Notes: a model not told the origin generated them from the sequence alone. Shown: positions 44,301 to 55,780, counted from the stretch's first letter. The stretch: DNA of 64,000 bases from Phytophthora sp. 'mugwort' (GCA_033558025.1 JAUCEF010000007.1:6200001-6264000), one strand, 5' to 3'. Made by a program: numbers and translations.

Positions 44301-44699
44301 AATCGATGAAATATTGATACGGAAGGGCACAGCTGTAGCCTCGACGTCAGTATTTCCAGAGTCGGTCGAGGAACCGGAGAAGACTACGACGATCGGAAAG
44401 GCCGGTGTCACGATTAACGAGGAGCCGGAAGCCGGAGCGACCGTGCTTACTCCCACTGAGAAGCGATCCGAGAGCGAAGGGGAGAAAGTGAAGGCTGACA
44501 AGCCCGAAGTGCCACCTGACAAGGGTATGGAGGCTGACTTTTCTGAGTCGAAGCTATCTGACGAGCAGAAGGCGCTGTTCCAAACGGAGTTGGACCGATT
44601 TGAGGCCTTGTTTGTGGAATCATGTAAGAAACCGGGGCGATCGGATTTGCTGAGTTTTGAAATTGACAAGGGCTCGAGCACGCCTATCAAACAGCAACC

Positions 44700-45345
44700 G
44701 TACCGTGTTTTCTTTGGCCGAAGGTGAAGTCATGGAAGCAGAAATACAGTAGTATCTAGACTTGGGTGTAATCCGACCTTTGAAGAACAGTCCGTGGGCG
44801 AGCCCGGTTCTCATGATCCGGAAGCCGGATAGTGGAATCCGGTTCTACATCGACTACCGGAGGCTGAATGTCGTGGCTGTGAAAGATTGCTACCCCATGC
44901 CGTTAATTGACGATATACTAGATTTGCTCGGGGAGGCGCAACTCTCGTCGGGATACTGGAACGTGCCTATGCATGAATGTAGCATGTCCAAGACTGCTTT
45001 CACTTGCAAGTACGGTCTCTACGAGTGGCTGGTAAGGCCATTGGACTTTGTAATGCTGTACCGGCGTTCGAGCGGTTAATGGAAATCGTGCTCGTGGACC
45101 TGAAATGGCGGATTTTCTGGCATATCTCGATGACTGCGTCATTTTTAGTAAGGACTTCCCGACCCGTTTGGTACGGTTACGTCAAGTGTCACGGTTCCAA
45201 CAAGCGGCATTCAAAATCAAGATGAAGAAGTGTTACTGGGGACGGAGTCAAGTGGCTCTTCTAGGGCATATCGTCATGCCTACCGGTATTCTACCTAATC
45301 CAGAGAAGGTGAAAGCCGTGATAAATGTCCAGAGGCCTTGAGATC
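44700..45345 (+). pseudogene. Ty3/gypsy reverse transcriptase region
   Basis: The text GVIRPLKNSPWASPVLMIRK and RFYIDYRRLNVVAVKDCYPM (44765-44905) is the N-terminal part of a gypsy RT. It is followed by CSMSKTAFTCKYGLYEW and, in another frame, FLAYLDDCVIFSKDF (about 45110), the YxDD catalytic motif. MKKCYWGRSQVALLGHIV and LPNPEKVKAV follow. In-frame TAG at 44749 and TGA at 45339 plus frameshifts inactivate it. Confidence 0.85.
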
Positions 45346-45960
45346 TGCACGGAATCCAGTCGTTCCTGGGATTGACCAGCTACTTCCGACGGTATATACC
45401 GGGATATGCGCTAATTTCGGCTCCGCTGGAATGGTTAGAAGTTAAGGACGCTCCGTTCATTGGAACGCAGACTGCGAGTCCGCCTTCCGACAGCTGAAGA
45501 GGGCCCTAGTGAAGCCGCCTATACTGATCTATCCGGACTGCAAGAGACGGTTTAAGTTATATGTTGATTCGTCACGGTATGCACTTGGACGGTCGAGACC
45601 GTGTGGTGGCGTACGTCAGCAAGATGTTGACGGGTTCTCAGAAGAACTGGATAAAAAACAAGATGGTATCTCCGAGATCGAGTGTTGGGGTGTGGTGTGG
45701 GCCACGAGAAAGTTTCGATGTTATCTGGGTAAGCGGGAGTTTGACCTGTATACAAGTCACCAGGCGCTAACTTGGGTGTTTAGCCCGGGTAACCGTACCA
45801 CTATGCGAAGCTGGCGCGGTGGGTAATGGAGCTGTCTAACTTGCAGTCCCAAGTGCACCATAAACCGGGTACCTCGGTGAGCCACGTGGGCGGATTGTCA
45901 CGCTTGCCGGCGGACAGAGTGGACGCGCTGACCGTCGCTGTCTTGCTGAATCCAGTTGTC
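45346..45960 (+). pseudogene. Ty3/gypsy RNase H region
   Basis: The connection domain reads SFLGLTSYFRRYIPGYA (about 45360). The RNase H part includes KPPILIYPDCKRRFKLYVDS (about 45515), EIECWGVVWATRKFRCYLG, LYTSHQALTWVFSPGN and VHHKPGTSVSHVGGLSRLPA (about 45855). Frames change at least three times. Confidence 0.8.
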
Positions 45961-46406
45961 ACGGATAAGCCATGCCTCCCGCTTCAGTCGGGGAGGGACC
46001 GGAAGTTTGGAATGGGCCCGAGCTTACGCCGGGTGGACCGAGTATTCCAGTACCGCCAAGTGATACGACGCCTGCACGGAGGAGATCGTCCGCTTCGAAG
46101 AAGACACTCGGAGAGAGCACGGAGTGGAGCGTCCGGTCGAGCCGAGTGGAAGTGCTCAGTGGAACACCAAGGTGAAGTTCCGGTTGATCTCGAAGGAGGC
46201 AGAGGCGAAGAAGATGAAGAACGGAGGGGAGCACGCGCTTGAGGTCCCAGACGCACCCATGAACGCGTTCGGACTCGACCTGGAACAGTTCCGAGAGGAG
46301 CAGCAGAAAGTGGCATCGATTAAGGCCATGATGGCTTATGTCGATAGTCATGCATTGCCAGTGGATCCGTACCCGTGTGTGAAGCTTGTGAAGACGGCCC
46401 CAAAGC

Positions 46407-47726
46407 ATGAGGTGGCCCACAGAATATAGTTGCGGCTCGTGTAGAACCGGCCCGGACAGTGAAGATGCCGGTTGTGCCATTACCATACGTGGAGACGGTC
46501 TTGCACTACTGTCACGCCGATCTATTATCTTCCCACTTGGGATTGACAAAAAATGCTCGAGAAAGTCCGGTGTCATGCCTATTGGCCCGGGTGGAGGAAG
46601 GATGTTGCTGAATATCTCAGGGAGTGCGCAAAGTGCGGAAGTGCCAAAGGACCGCAGCCCTGGAGAGCAGGACGGATGCAACGTATGCCGGTCACGGACT
46701 TATCCGGCCCTTTCTCGATGTTGGTGGTAGACGCGATCGGACCTCTACCGGTCACGGATAGCGGCAACCGGTACATCCTCGTCGTCGTAGACTACTTCAC
46801 GTGATGGGCGGAAGTGTTCGCTGTGGCACGGTTAGACTCCGTGGCTTTCATGGAAAACATGATCAATGGAGTGCTGGCTCGGCATGGAGTTCTGTCCAAG
46901 TTGTTGAGTGACCAAGGGTCGAACTTCACGGAGGAAGTAGCACGGTCGTTCTACCAGACGCTCGGAATCAAGAAATTGTACGGAGCTGCCTACCATCCGC
47001 AGACGCAGGGTCTGGTGGAACGGCTTAATGGCACACTTATTGGAATGTACGGATGCATGTCAGTGAAGCGCAGACGGATTGGGACATCTACCTACCGCGG
47101 CTACTGTTTGCTAATAGGACGGTGTACCATGAGGCCTTATGAGATAACCCGTTCTTCTCACTTTACGGGCCTGATCCCGTCCTACCTCTGGATGTGGCGT
47201 TCTCAATCTGAGGAAGCAGTACAAGAGTAACGAAGTGGTGAAGTATCGCCGTGATTTGTACCAGTCTTTGAAGAACTCCCGGTCGCTGCTGGAGCGGCAG
47301 CTGGTTAAGGCCCAAGATCGGCATGAACAGAGGATCAGTGAACAGCAAGAAGTGCACTTCGAAATAGGGGATCCGGTGTGGGTGTATCATTTTTTCCGAT
47401 CCAAGAAGGGTGAATCACGGACAAAGAAGCTAGCGCTCTCGTGGCACGGTTACCGTGTCCGTGACAAAGTCGGGGAGAAACCTACCGGATTGACATTCCG
47501 TCGCACCCCGAACCGTACGGTGTCGGTCAATGTGAACCGGTTGAAGCGTTTCAGAGACCGATGGACTCGACCATATATGGATGAAGTGCCCGAAGCAGAG
47601 AACGTGGACGAAACGACCGGTGAAGGGCCCTTGGAAGAGTCTGACCTACCGGCTTCGAGATTCGTGGAACGGTTGCCAGTTGGAAGGGATGACACGGTTA
47701 TAACAGAGTGGACCCCCCTCTACTAG
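46407..47726 (+). pseudogene. Ty3/gypsy integrase region
   Basis: KVRCHAYWPGWRKDVAEYLR and ECAKCGSAKGP (about 46560) are the zinc-binding end. The catalytic core has LVVDAIGPLPVTDSGNRYI (Asp), KLLSDQGSNFTEEVA (Asp) and HPQTQGLVERLNGTLIGMYG (Glu). A TGA stop at 46802 falls in the otherwise conserved DYFT-WAE segment. The C-terminal frame 47235-47726 encodes the SH3-like region and tail (GDPVWVYHFF, LSWHGYRVRDKV) and is open for 163 codons. Confidence 0.88.
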
Positions 47727-48740
47727 AAGTGGTTGCGAAGAGAACGGTCAACCGTGATATCGAGTACCTTGTATTGGCTGCAAATTACGAGACCTTCTGG
47801 CTGGCACGGTCGCTACTGATGACGCTCTCTGAAGGGGATATACTGTGCTGAGGCTCGGTCGAAGCGCTTGCTCTAGCGTTGCTTGGACCAATCATAAGTT
47901 ACTCGGCTGTAATGGATTCACCACGAATGGGGCTGACGAAGGTTTCGGGATGTGAGCGAGGCAATGGGATAAAATCGTGAAGTGGAGTGCTGATTGAGGA
48001 GCTCGAACAGAGCAGTGTAAGTGAATGGCTGAGCCTTTTCACAAGGCATGGGGGGGGTCAAACAAAGTTACTAATGGGAGCTTATGCAATGGCCATTGGC
48101 TCAGTTCGACGGACGAGGAGAGGCGGGTCTTTCTTGCTTGCGTGGCGTCAAAGTGAGGGGAGGACGCCACATCCCTGCGGATACGGCCCGGACAACGGCA
48201 GAGATACCGGTAGGCACCGGTATACCGGAAGTCCGACTTGAAGTGGAACACATATTTCCCTGGCTCCACCATCATACCTTTTATCTAGGGATACGAAAAA
48301 TAGATATTCCGCATACAAACTAATTTTAATCACCGCGCTCTCAAGACCGGCCAGGTATGTACCCACGGAGTAACCCACCGCAGCAAAGTACTGACGTCCT
48401 CGGACGGCGCGGCGCGAGTGGGCTGGATTGTTGGTCGGCCGTGGCGAAGGGATTTTGGAAGCAAGGTTAAAAGAGGGCGGGTCCCAAAACCGAAATCCCG
48501 TTGCTACGGGTGTTGGTTGGAAGCAGTCCAACCGAGTTCGAATTCTTACGGTACCGTATGGGGTTTCACTGGCTAGCAGAGTTATAGATATTTGTATTAT
48601 TGTGTCAGTATTATATTATAGTGTTCCGCAGAAAAGAATAATCGGCAATTAAATAGGAATAGTACCGCATTTACGGTAGTGATATTATTTTTTCGGAGCC
48701 CTGCTTTATTAAAGCTTTGCTCAAAATCTTGAGCTAAGAA
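47727..48740. other. Region downstream of the gypsy integrase
   Basis: A polypurine-like tract AAGGCATGGGGGGGG at 48043-48057 could be the 3' priming site. A matching LTR was not found by eye. No gene is recognised. Confidence 0.35.
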
Positions 48741-48784
48741 AGAAATGAGTAAAGGTAGCGAGATGTACAGTACACCTTACCAGG

Positions 48785-49360
48785 TGGGGCACAATAAAAG
48801 GGATGAGGTATCAAAACCTGTCAAATCGTCAGTGTGAGTCATGTCCACTTAAGAAGTCCTAGTTCTCGTGCGCTTCGAACATATCGTTAGAGATCGATCC
48901 CGGCAATCATGTCGCCAAACGTCTCGCCATCGTCAGAGTCGCTGCGTCTCGATCATCTCCAGCAACGTAAATTCAAGTTCGTCGCACACGACAAATCGGC
49001 CACCACAAGGGAGACGATAGTGTCAGCTGTTGACAAACTGGAGCTCATTCGTCTGACCCCTCCACTACGTGTAGTATTCCTGTCGAGCTTATGGTTCTTG
49101 GCAACCGCTTGGACGCTTGAAGCCTCCAGTTCTTTGACTACAGACACATTTTCTTCCACCGTGAGCTTACGCTTCATCGCTCCGAGGTGAAAAAAAAATT
49201 TGTTTCTTGAGCTCGTCTGGCGTCATCACTGAGGAGGGTGACCTAGCGACTCGTCAATGGCGAACGCACTTGCCGTCACAGTTGACTTATGGGGGCTCCG
49301 ATCTGACAACGCTGATAATTTTGATAATTAAAATCAGATGTGGGGCATTATAAAAGGGGT
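48785..49360. repeat. Flanking direct repeats around a deleted transposon fragment
   Basis: GTGGGGCACAATAAAAGGG (from 48786) and GTGGGGCATTATAAAAGGGG (from 49337) are imperfect direct repeats either side of the transposase fragment 48909-49177. Just inside are weakly inverted segments around TATCAAAA (48811) and its reversed partner (about 49325). The ends are too diverged to fix the element class. Confidence 0.4.
48909..49177 (-). pseudogene. Transposase N-terminal helix-turn-helix fragment
   Basis: From 49177 on the minus strand the protein starts MKRKLTVEENVSVVKELEAS followed by AVAKNHKLDRNTTR. This looks like a psq/jerky-type helix-turn-helix of a pogo-related transposase. A frameshift after about 37 residues and the absence of any catalytic domain mark it as a deletion derivative. 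Confidence 0.5.
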
Positions 49361-49439
49361 GGGGCTCTATCGCAAGTCCCCACTAAACCGGCAATTTTTT
49401 ATGGGGAGGCATTATTAGATAGAGAAGTTCATGGTTATC

Positions 49440-50310
49440 TATTTACATTATGTGCAAGATGTCTGAAATGTCCTAAACCAGGAGATATAAGCGCCGGTTC
49501 TGAAAATTTGTCGTGGCTGACCTTCAAAGCTGAAGATCCCCTTGCGTCTCGAGTGAGAAGTTCAAGGCAGGCGTAAAGCCTGGCACCTGGAACTGCTGTT
49601 TCTGCCCCTTGGTGGTCGCGCATTGCTAACGCTGTTAGTTGCCGGATCCCTGTGTCCCAAAATCGTACTACACTCAGCGAAACCGTGGTCTCTGCTCGAA
49701 ACACCATATAATTTCGCTCAGTCCACAGTACCGTCTGGCAAATTGTACTCAACAGGAACCATATTTGGTTCCATGTCGTTGCCGCCTCTGCGACATCGTC
49801 CTGGAAGCGGTTCATCAGTCTTTGCTACTGCTGAAGTGGGATGCCTGGGGCTCGTCGGTTCGCGCAGTGAATACGCCTGCTGGATACTGCTTGGGGCGCG
49901 TCGTGTTCCCCTATCCAATGCCTGATCAACTTTCCCCAGCACGCTTGTGCACTTGGACAGTCCCAGAAAATATGTGCTGCTGTTTCCTTGACAGGATGCG
50001 AGCTTGCGGAGGGTGCATTATTAGAGGGATGGGGCACAACATCAGGTTTTACAGTACCAGTATCAAACCGCATGGGTCAAAGACTAAACTTAGCGCTACT
50101 GACCCGAAATCGATGGGTTTAAAGTATTCATTTACAATCTCTACAGATAGCAGCTTTCCACCAACCTTGTCTTTCGAGACACGGGAATGGGAAGTGAAAG
50201 GTTTGCTCTCAGGATTACATTATTCGCCGCCAAGTTTGGCACATAGAAAGCGCCATATAATATCTAGAAACAATGCTGGTGACACACTTGTACGGCCCGA
50301 TGCAGATACT
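49440..50310 (-). pseudogene. LINE (non-LTR retrotransposon) ORF2 C-terminal relic
   Basis: On the minus strand ETAAHIFWDCPSAQACWGKL (about 50000-49940) matches the Cys/His zinc-binding segment after the reverse transcriptase of LINEs (zf-RVT). The following frame (49815-49435) reads MNRFQDDVAEAATTWNQIWF, TVLWTERNYMVFRAETT and PGARLYACLELLTRD, typical of the end of oomycete LINE ORF2. Upstream pieces to 50310 are weaker. The reverse transcriptase itself is missing, which fits severe truncation. Confidence 0.65.
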
Positions 50311-50592
50311 CTGTCTTCGTAGTAGACTTCAGCACACGCTATCCGATGTTCGCGAAATGAAGGTGTGATGATTGCAAACATGACCAACGTATTCAGCCCG
50401 CGATCATACGAGGCTTCCTATCCATACTCTTATCCCGATGGTACCGGTATCTCGTGATCTGCTACACTGTATGTAGCGTTTTGTCACTGGCGACCGGTGC
50501 TGTCTCTTAAATTAATTCCATGTCTTGTTCCGTTCACTCGACAACTAATCTCTCAGAAGCAATCTTGCAGTCAGCGTCCCGTTGCCTCCATC

Positions 50593-51573
50593 ATGGTTTA
50601 TTCTTCGTTCATGTTCAAGACTGCAGTCTTCGTATCGACCTTGCTCGCGTCGCTCAACGCTGTGAATGCCGAACTTGAGACTGTCAAGCTCTCGCACCCG
50701 TACGGCTCCAGCGCCGAAGTGTTTCTGTTCGGTGCGCATGTCAAGTCGTTCCGCGCGGCGATGGACCCAAAGCTCGACGTGATTTTCATGTCGAAGGACT
50801 CGTACATGGATGGCGTGAACCCGATTCGTGGCGGCATCCCGGTGGTCTTCCCTAACTTCGGCGGCGCACCCGGCTTCCCGAACCACGGCTTCGCTCGCAT
50901 CACGAACTGGACATTGACAAGCAACAAAGAGGCAACTGACAAGAACAGCCCCAGCGTGGCCAAGTTTACCATGGCAGCGAGCAACTCGACCCGCCAGATG
51001 TGGCCCGTCGAGTTCGAACTCGAATACGAGGTGAAGCTGTACGCCAACCAGCTTCAGACGGCGCTGCACGTGCACAACACGCACACGGAACAGATTGAGT
51101 TCCACACACTGCTACACAACTACCTGTGGGTGGACGACTCCCGCAACGGTGGTGTGACGGTGTCGGGCCTCAAGGGCGTCAACTACTACGACCAGGTGGC
51201 CAAGGTGAACAAGACGGAGACGCGCGAGTCCATCAGCTTCACAAACTCCACGGCGCAGACCGGCAACACGTACCTTGACGCCCCAGATAACATCGTAGCG
51301 ACCATTAAGGGCGTCAACACGTTGGACCGCTCCGTGACTGTCCAGAAGAAAGGCTTCATTACCGGCAAAACTGGTCAGAACGCCATCAAGACGAAGACCG
51401 ACGCCGTCGTGTGGAACCCTGGTGCCGAGCGTGCCAAGAAGCTGGAAGACTTTGGCGACGAGGAGTACATCAACATGGTTTGCGTCGAACCGGGTCGTGT
51501 CAGCGTCAAGCAGCCTCTTCCGGCGGGCCAGACGTACACCTTGCAGCAGAGCATCTCGGTCACCTCGTTCTAA
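50593..51573 (+). CDS. Secreted glucose-6-phosphate 1-epimerase-like (aldose epimerase family) protein
   Basis: The family (YeaD / apospory-associated protein C) interconverts alpha and beta anomers of hexose 6-phosphates or related sugars. The chosen ATG at 50593 gives 326 residues and begins with a signal peptide (FKTAVFVSTLLASLNAVNA, about residues 6-26). The body has RGGIPVVFPNFGG and PNHGFARITNW. The catalytic His lies in FHTLLHNYLWV, and the probable catalytic Glu in INMVCVEPGRVS near the end. Usual enzymes of this family are cytosolic, so the signal peptide is notable. It may act on extracellular or plant-derived sugars. It is single-exon and GC-rich, and lies 168 bases upstream of the YchF gene in the same orientation. 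Confidence 0.9.
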   Translation: MVYSSFMFKTAVFVSTLLASLNAVNAELETVKLSHPYGSSAEVFLFGAHVKSFRAAMDPKLDVIFMSKDSYMDGVNPIRGGIPVVFPNFGGAPGFPNHGFARITNWTLTSNKEATDKNSPSVAKFTMAASNSTRQMWPVEFELEYEVKLYANQLQTALHVHNTHTEQIEFHTLLHNYLWVDDSRNGGVTVSGLKGVNYYDQVAKVNKTETRESISFTNSTAQTGNTYLDAPDNIVATIKGVNTLDRSVTVQKKGFITGKTGQNAIKTKTDAVVWNPGAERAKKLEDFGDEEYINMVCVEPGRVSVKQPLPAGQTYTLQQSISVTSF

Positions 51574-51741
51574 GATGAATTATTGTAGCTTTACATTTAG
51601 CTACAACTTGTTCACAGAAATGTACCCATCTTCTTACAAATTCGTAGTTAAAACCTACATTTAATCTGGTACACCACATGGTACGCTCCACCTTTTTTCG
51701 TGGTACGAAATCGTGCGGCCATAAGTCTCCAATACCCGACA

Positions 51742-53116
51742 ATGTTGCACGCCCGTCGCGTAGTGACACGTGCGCCATCGGGCTGCCGCGGGTTCCAGCG
51801 CTCCGTGGGCATCGTGGGCATGCCCAACGTGGGCAAGTCCACGCTGTTCAACGCGCTGACCAAGACCGAGGTGGCCCAGGCTGCCAACTATCCGTTCTGT
51901 ACCATCGACCCGAACGTGGCGCGCGTGGCGGTGCCCGACGAGCGCGTGTGGCACCTGGCGGAGGTGGAGAAGTCCAAGCGCGTAATTGAGACGCAGGTCA
52001 GACCGAATGGGAACTTTGCAAGGCGAAAATTTGCGCCAACATGACTGAAAACGCTTTGAATTTTGTCACGTGCAGCTCGAATTCGTGGATATCGCCGGCC
52101 TAGTGCGCGGTGCCTCGCACGGCGAAGGCCTCGGTGCGCTTGTCGCTGCAATTGAATTTTGACTGTATCTTTGACTGATTTAGTGACTGGACGAAAGGCA
52201 ACAAGTTCCTGGACAACATTCGGCAGGTGGCGGTGATTGCCCACGTCGTGCGCTGCTTCGAGGACACTAACATCCTCCACGTGGACGAGTCGGTGGACCC
52301 CATTCGGGACTTAGAGACGATCCGGACTGAACTTATCCTGGCCGACTTGCAAACGGTAGAGAAGCGGTTGGCCAACGTAGCCAAGAAGAAGAAGTAGGTG
52401 GTTGTGTTGTGTGTCATGGAGTGCAGTCTGGGTTTGTTAGCTAACATTTATTTTGTTGATTGTGGTGTAGATCGACAGATCCGACAATTCCTTTTCTGGT
52501 CGAGGTTCTGGAGCGCCTGCAGCCGCATCTGGAAGATGGAAACCTTGCTGAGGGCATGACGTTCGAGAAGCCAGACGAGCAATTGCAGTTCGAGCGTCTG
52601 CAGCTGCTAACGGCCAAGAAGGCGCTGTACTTGTGCAACGTGTCGGAGGATGATGCGGCTACTGGTAACAAGATGACTGAGGCCGTGCGTGGACGTGTTG
52701 AAGCCGAAGGAAGCCTGTGTCTGACAGTGTCAGGTTCATTAGAGGAAGCTGCTGCCTCTTTTGAGGACGATGAGAGTCAACTAGAGTACCTGAACGAGAG
52801 CGGCTTGACAGAGACTGGTTTGACGAAGGTCATCCGTGCCAGTCAGGAGCTGCTTCAGCTACAAACTTACTACACTGTGGGCGAGAAGGAAGCGCGTGCT
52901 TGGAATGTGCTGGCCGGATCGACGGCGGCAGTGGCCGCTGGTGTGATCCACTCGGATTTTGAGAAGTTGCTCATTCGGGCTGAGACTGTTGCGTACAAGG
53001 ACTTTGTGAAGACAGGTAGTATGCGTGCGGCCAAGGAGAAGGGGTTGTTGCGCTCGGAAGGCAAGGATTACATTTGCCAAGATGGAGACATCTTTAACTT
53101 CCTCGTGGGAAAATAG
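51742..53116 (+). CDS. ychF: YchF/Ola1-family GTPase, probably organellar
   Basis: YchF proteins are ribosome-associated P-loop NTPases that often prefer ATP. Four exons, 51742-51996, 52076-52133, 52198-52393 and 52471-53116, with GT-AG introns of 79, 64 and 77 bases, give 384 residues. Motifs are [17 protein letters not shown] (G1, residues 23-39), [10 protein letters not shown] (G3), CNVSEDD in place of NKxD (G4 region) and the C-terminal TGS-containing part ([20 protein letters not shown]). Before G1 is an Arg-rich, acid-free leader of about 20 residues ([20 protein letters not shown]), like a mitochondrial presequence. The text around the switch region is closer to bacterial YchF than to cytosolic Ola1. 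The protein is therefore likely mitochondrial. Confidence 0.92.
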
Positions 53117-53777
53117 ACACTAAGATGGCAACATGTGTGGACCACGCAATCCTTGTTTCAAGATTTTCATACCAGTCGTTTCGCTTCCCTGTATTCTATG
53201 GTGCCTGTCAACTACCCGAACAAGTCGAGCCTTGGTGAGGAGCAAGCGGTTTGCGCTTCGATGGACCCAAAACTTCGAAGTGTTAACTGGAGACGACACG
53301 CTCCAAATTAAAAGCGGCGCTGTGAGTGCAATGTGGATGAAGTAGTTGCTGGCAAACTGCCGCTTGCAGTCCCCCGGCGTTATCGACCAACGGATCGAAT
53401 CGGTAATAAGCCCGCCTTGAAGTCGTGTACCGACCTGTTCACGCTGACTGACATCCAGCAACTGGAACCTAGTAGACAGTCGGTGTTAAGCGTTGGCTCA
53501 ATGCGGCAGGTCAGTGTCAACTGAGACCCAGCTTTAAAGCTGTTTTGTATCGGTAGATTCCAAATGTGGTCTAATACCAAATTGAACCGGGTCAGGGATC
53601 CGAATATATCACCGTAATTTACCAATAGATTCGGATCAAACGGCCTGATCAGAAAAATAGTCCGATATTAGTCCCAATTAATCCATACAACTCCTCACTT
53701 TGGCCTAGACTAAAGATCTATTTATCGGACCAATTCCCGATTTTTCAGGCAAATGGATGTTAGCAACAGCTGAAGTC
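53117..53777. other. Interval with unrecognised open frames
   Basis: Short frames at 53133-53524 (plus) and 53120-53461 (minus) have no domain I can name. The plus text TDLFTLTDIQQLEPSRQSVL looks like a decayed repeat-encoded end. The remainder is AT-rich. Confidence 0.3.
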
Positions 53778-53963
53778 GTGGACCAGCTGCTAAAACTTGT
53801 GGTGCTTGGAGCTACACATTCTCAACTCACGATGGGCTATCCATAAATCCTTTAGACACCAGTTTTTTCGTTAAAAGTGTGGACCAGCTGCTAAAAATTG
53901 TGGTGCTTAAATCTACACATTCATAACTCACGATGGGCTATCCATAAATTCTTTAGACACCAA
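53778..53963 (+). repeat. Tandem duplication, two copies with 101-bp period
   Basis: Copies of about 85 bases start at 53778 and 53879. Both begin GTGGACCAGCTGCTAAAA and contain AACTCACGATGGGCTATCCA, with about ten differences between them. Confidence 0.85.
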
Positions 53964-53982
53964 GTTTGTGTAGCACACTCAC

Positions 53983-55506
53983 ATGGCAATTTGTAGTTGC
54001 GTTTCAATACGCGACCCTCGTAGGCATAGCAGCAACGCAGTCCACCTCACTTTCAAATCAATTTCGCCCCGCTCCCATGAGCGAGACCGAAAACATCAGT
54101 CCGTTCAAGACGACCTTCACTGGAAAGGATACCAGTTGATCAAGTGCTATGCCTCGGATGTCAAGACAACCTACCGGTGTAGCTATTACCGCGGTCGACG
54201 TGGACGCCCGTCCTATCCTGCCAAGCTCGACGTTCTCGCCAAAGGCACTGTGACAGAGAAGCGGTTTCCACACACACGGGCGACACCGATCCCCGCTCGC
54301 CTAACGACATCGACGTGTTGAGATTTCCGATGACTCATGGACGATCAGTCCATCCCAAGGCGGACACCACTGGTACACCAGGATGTGAGTCAGCAAATGG
54401 TCGACGAGATCGACGCGTTTGGCGCTGTCAAGATGACAAAAACCCCGTCACAGATCTGGATGTTGGTCCGGGAGCAGTTAGCGTCGGCGCGACGACGCGA
54501 GGCCTGTCCCGTGAGAAAATTATCAGCCGCGTCTACCGTACACGGAACAGACACTATCGAGGATCCATTTACGGACAAGTTGAAGTCCCCCCGCTATCAT
54601 TGGCTCGAGATGGGTCCCCGTTTTTTTCCAGTTCAACTTCACCTACGCTCGTGGGGAGGGTCCAGAACGCGTCCTCGGGTGGGGTCATCCAGCGCTCATT
54701 CGTCTACTCACGTATGCCTACGTCTCGCTGTTCGTCAACGACACCAGTGCGTGGTAGTCATGGTGTATGACCGAGGGTCTCGCTGTTACGTGCCCTGTGT
54801 TACAATTCTGACAAATTGTACCACCAAATGGTCCTGGTGGTACTGCTTTCATTGTGTCCAAGTGGCCACTGACATGAACATGCAGCCAGCCACGATCACG
54901 TGTGACTTCGAGCGTGCGATGATTAATGCAGTGCGGGACCAATTTCTGGATAGCACAATTGTGGGGTGTCTTTTTTCAGTTCAAGCAAGCGGTCCGCCAT
55001 CGTATGCAGATTATACATTCCGACTGGGGAGATTTCGACTGCCATGCGGCGCGGAATGCTGGATATCCTCACCGTGCTACCGTATGACCAGATAGACCCC
55101 CGCGGCATCGGCCATGTCATCACTCGTATCCGGAAATCCCTTTCCGAGCGAGGAATTGGGTACAGCGAAGAGAAGTGGACTATTTTCGCCGCATGTGGAT
55201 TGAATTGATCCCTCCGCGGCTCTGGAATGTGCGAGGTATTTCCAGCCGATTGTTAACCGAATCAATAACCCGCTCGAGCGCTACAACCGAGAGTTGAACA
55301 GCGCTTTCGACAACGGAGTTCAAACCTGCCGACGCTCGTTGGAGTCATCAAAAGACACGCTCACCACTACATCACACTACTGGAGGACAGTACTCGGGGT
55401 TGAGCTTAACCTCCTCCTCACGGCACCTACTTCGTGCCACCAGAGACTTCATTGTGAGCCCACGGTGACTTTTTCAAGGCGGTGGTGCCTCCTTCAGATC
55501 TCTTAA
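53983..55506 (+). pseudogene. Mutator-like (MULE) transposase, degenerate
   Basis: The N-terminal part (54120-54240) is FLYWCH-like: DLHWKGYQLIKCYASDVKTT followed by YRCSYYRG. Further text includes RVYRTRNRHYRGSIYGQVEV and PPLSLARD (about 54520-54610) and QCVVVMVYDRGSRCYVPC (about 54740). ITCDFERAMINAVRDQFLDS (about 54895) holds the second catalytic Asp. VNRINNPLERYNRELNSAF (about 55255) holds the Glu. The first Asp region is damaged (VNDTSAW in another frame). There are many frameshifts. No terminal inverted repeats were found. Confidence 0.8.
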
Positions 55507-55780
55507 ATTTCGCTTTTTTATGTGATTTTTCATTTGTTGCATTTCAGATTAGTTCAAGTAGTTAGGTAGAAGACTCAGGTTTACACCGAGGGTTTTGTCC
55601 TGGGGTCTAACTCAAACCAAATAAAAACTTAAGTGAAACACACATTGCTGAACAACCCTAAAAGGCATAGCCCGGCTTGGTCCCCGAGCAGTCCTTTTCC
55701 TTCCGAAGTATACCCCAATTCGCGACGTTTCAACCTTCAAGTTTAAATTTTTGCCTCGTCACATGGCTAGTACCGCAACA
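55507..55780. other. AT-rich interval after the MULE relic
   Basis: No gene or clear repeat boundary was seen. Confidence 0.3.

Noticed and set aside
45959..46681. 240-codon minus-strand frame within the gypsy element
   Set aside because: It lies antisense to RNase H/integrase text and has no recognisable domain.
38766..48660. A clean pair of LTRs around the gypsy polyprotein
   Set aside because: Regions upstream of gag and downstream of integrase were compared by eye and no matching pair was found.
50545..51105. 186-codon minus-strand frame over the epimerase gene
   Set aside because: It is antisense to a complete gene with signal peptide and catalytic residues.
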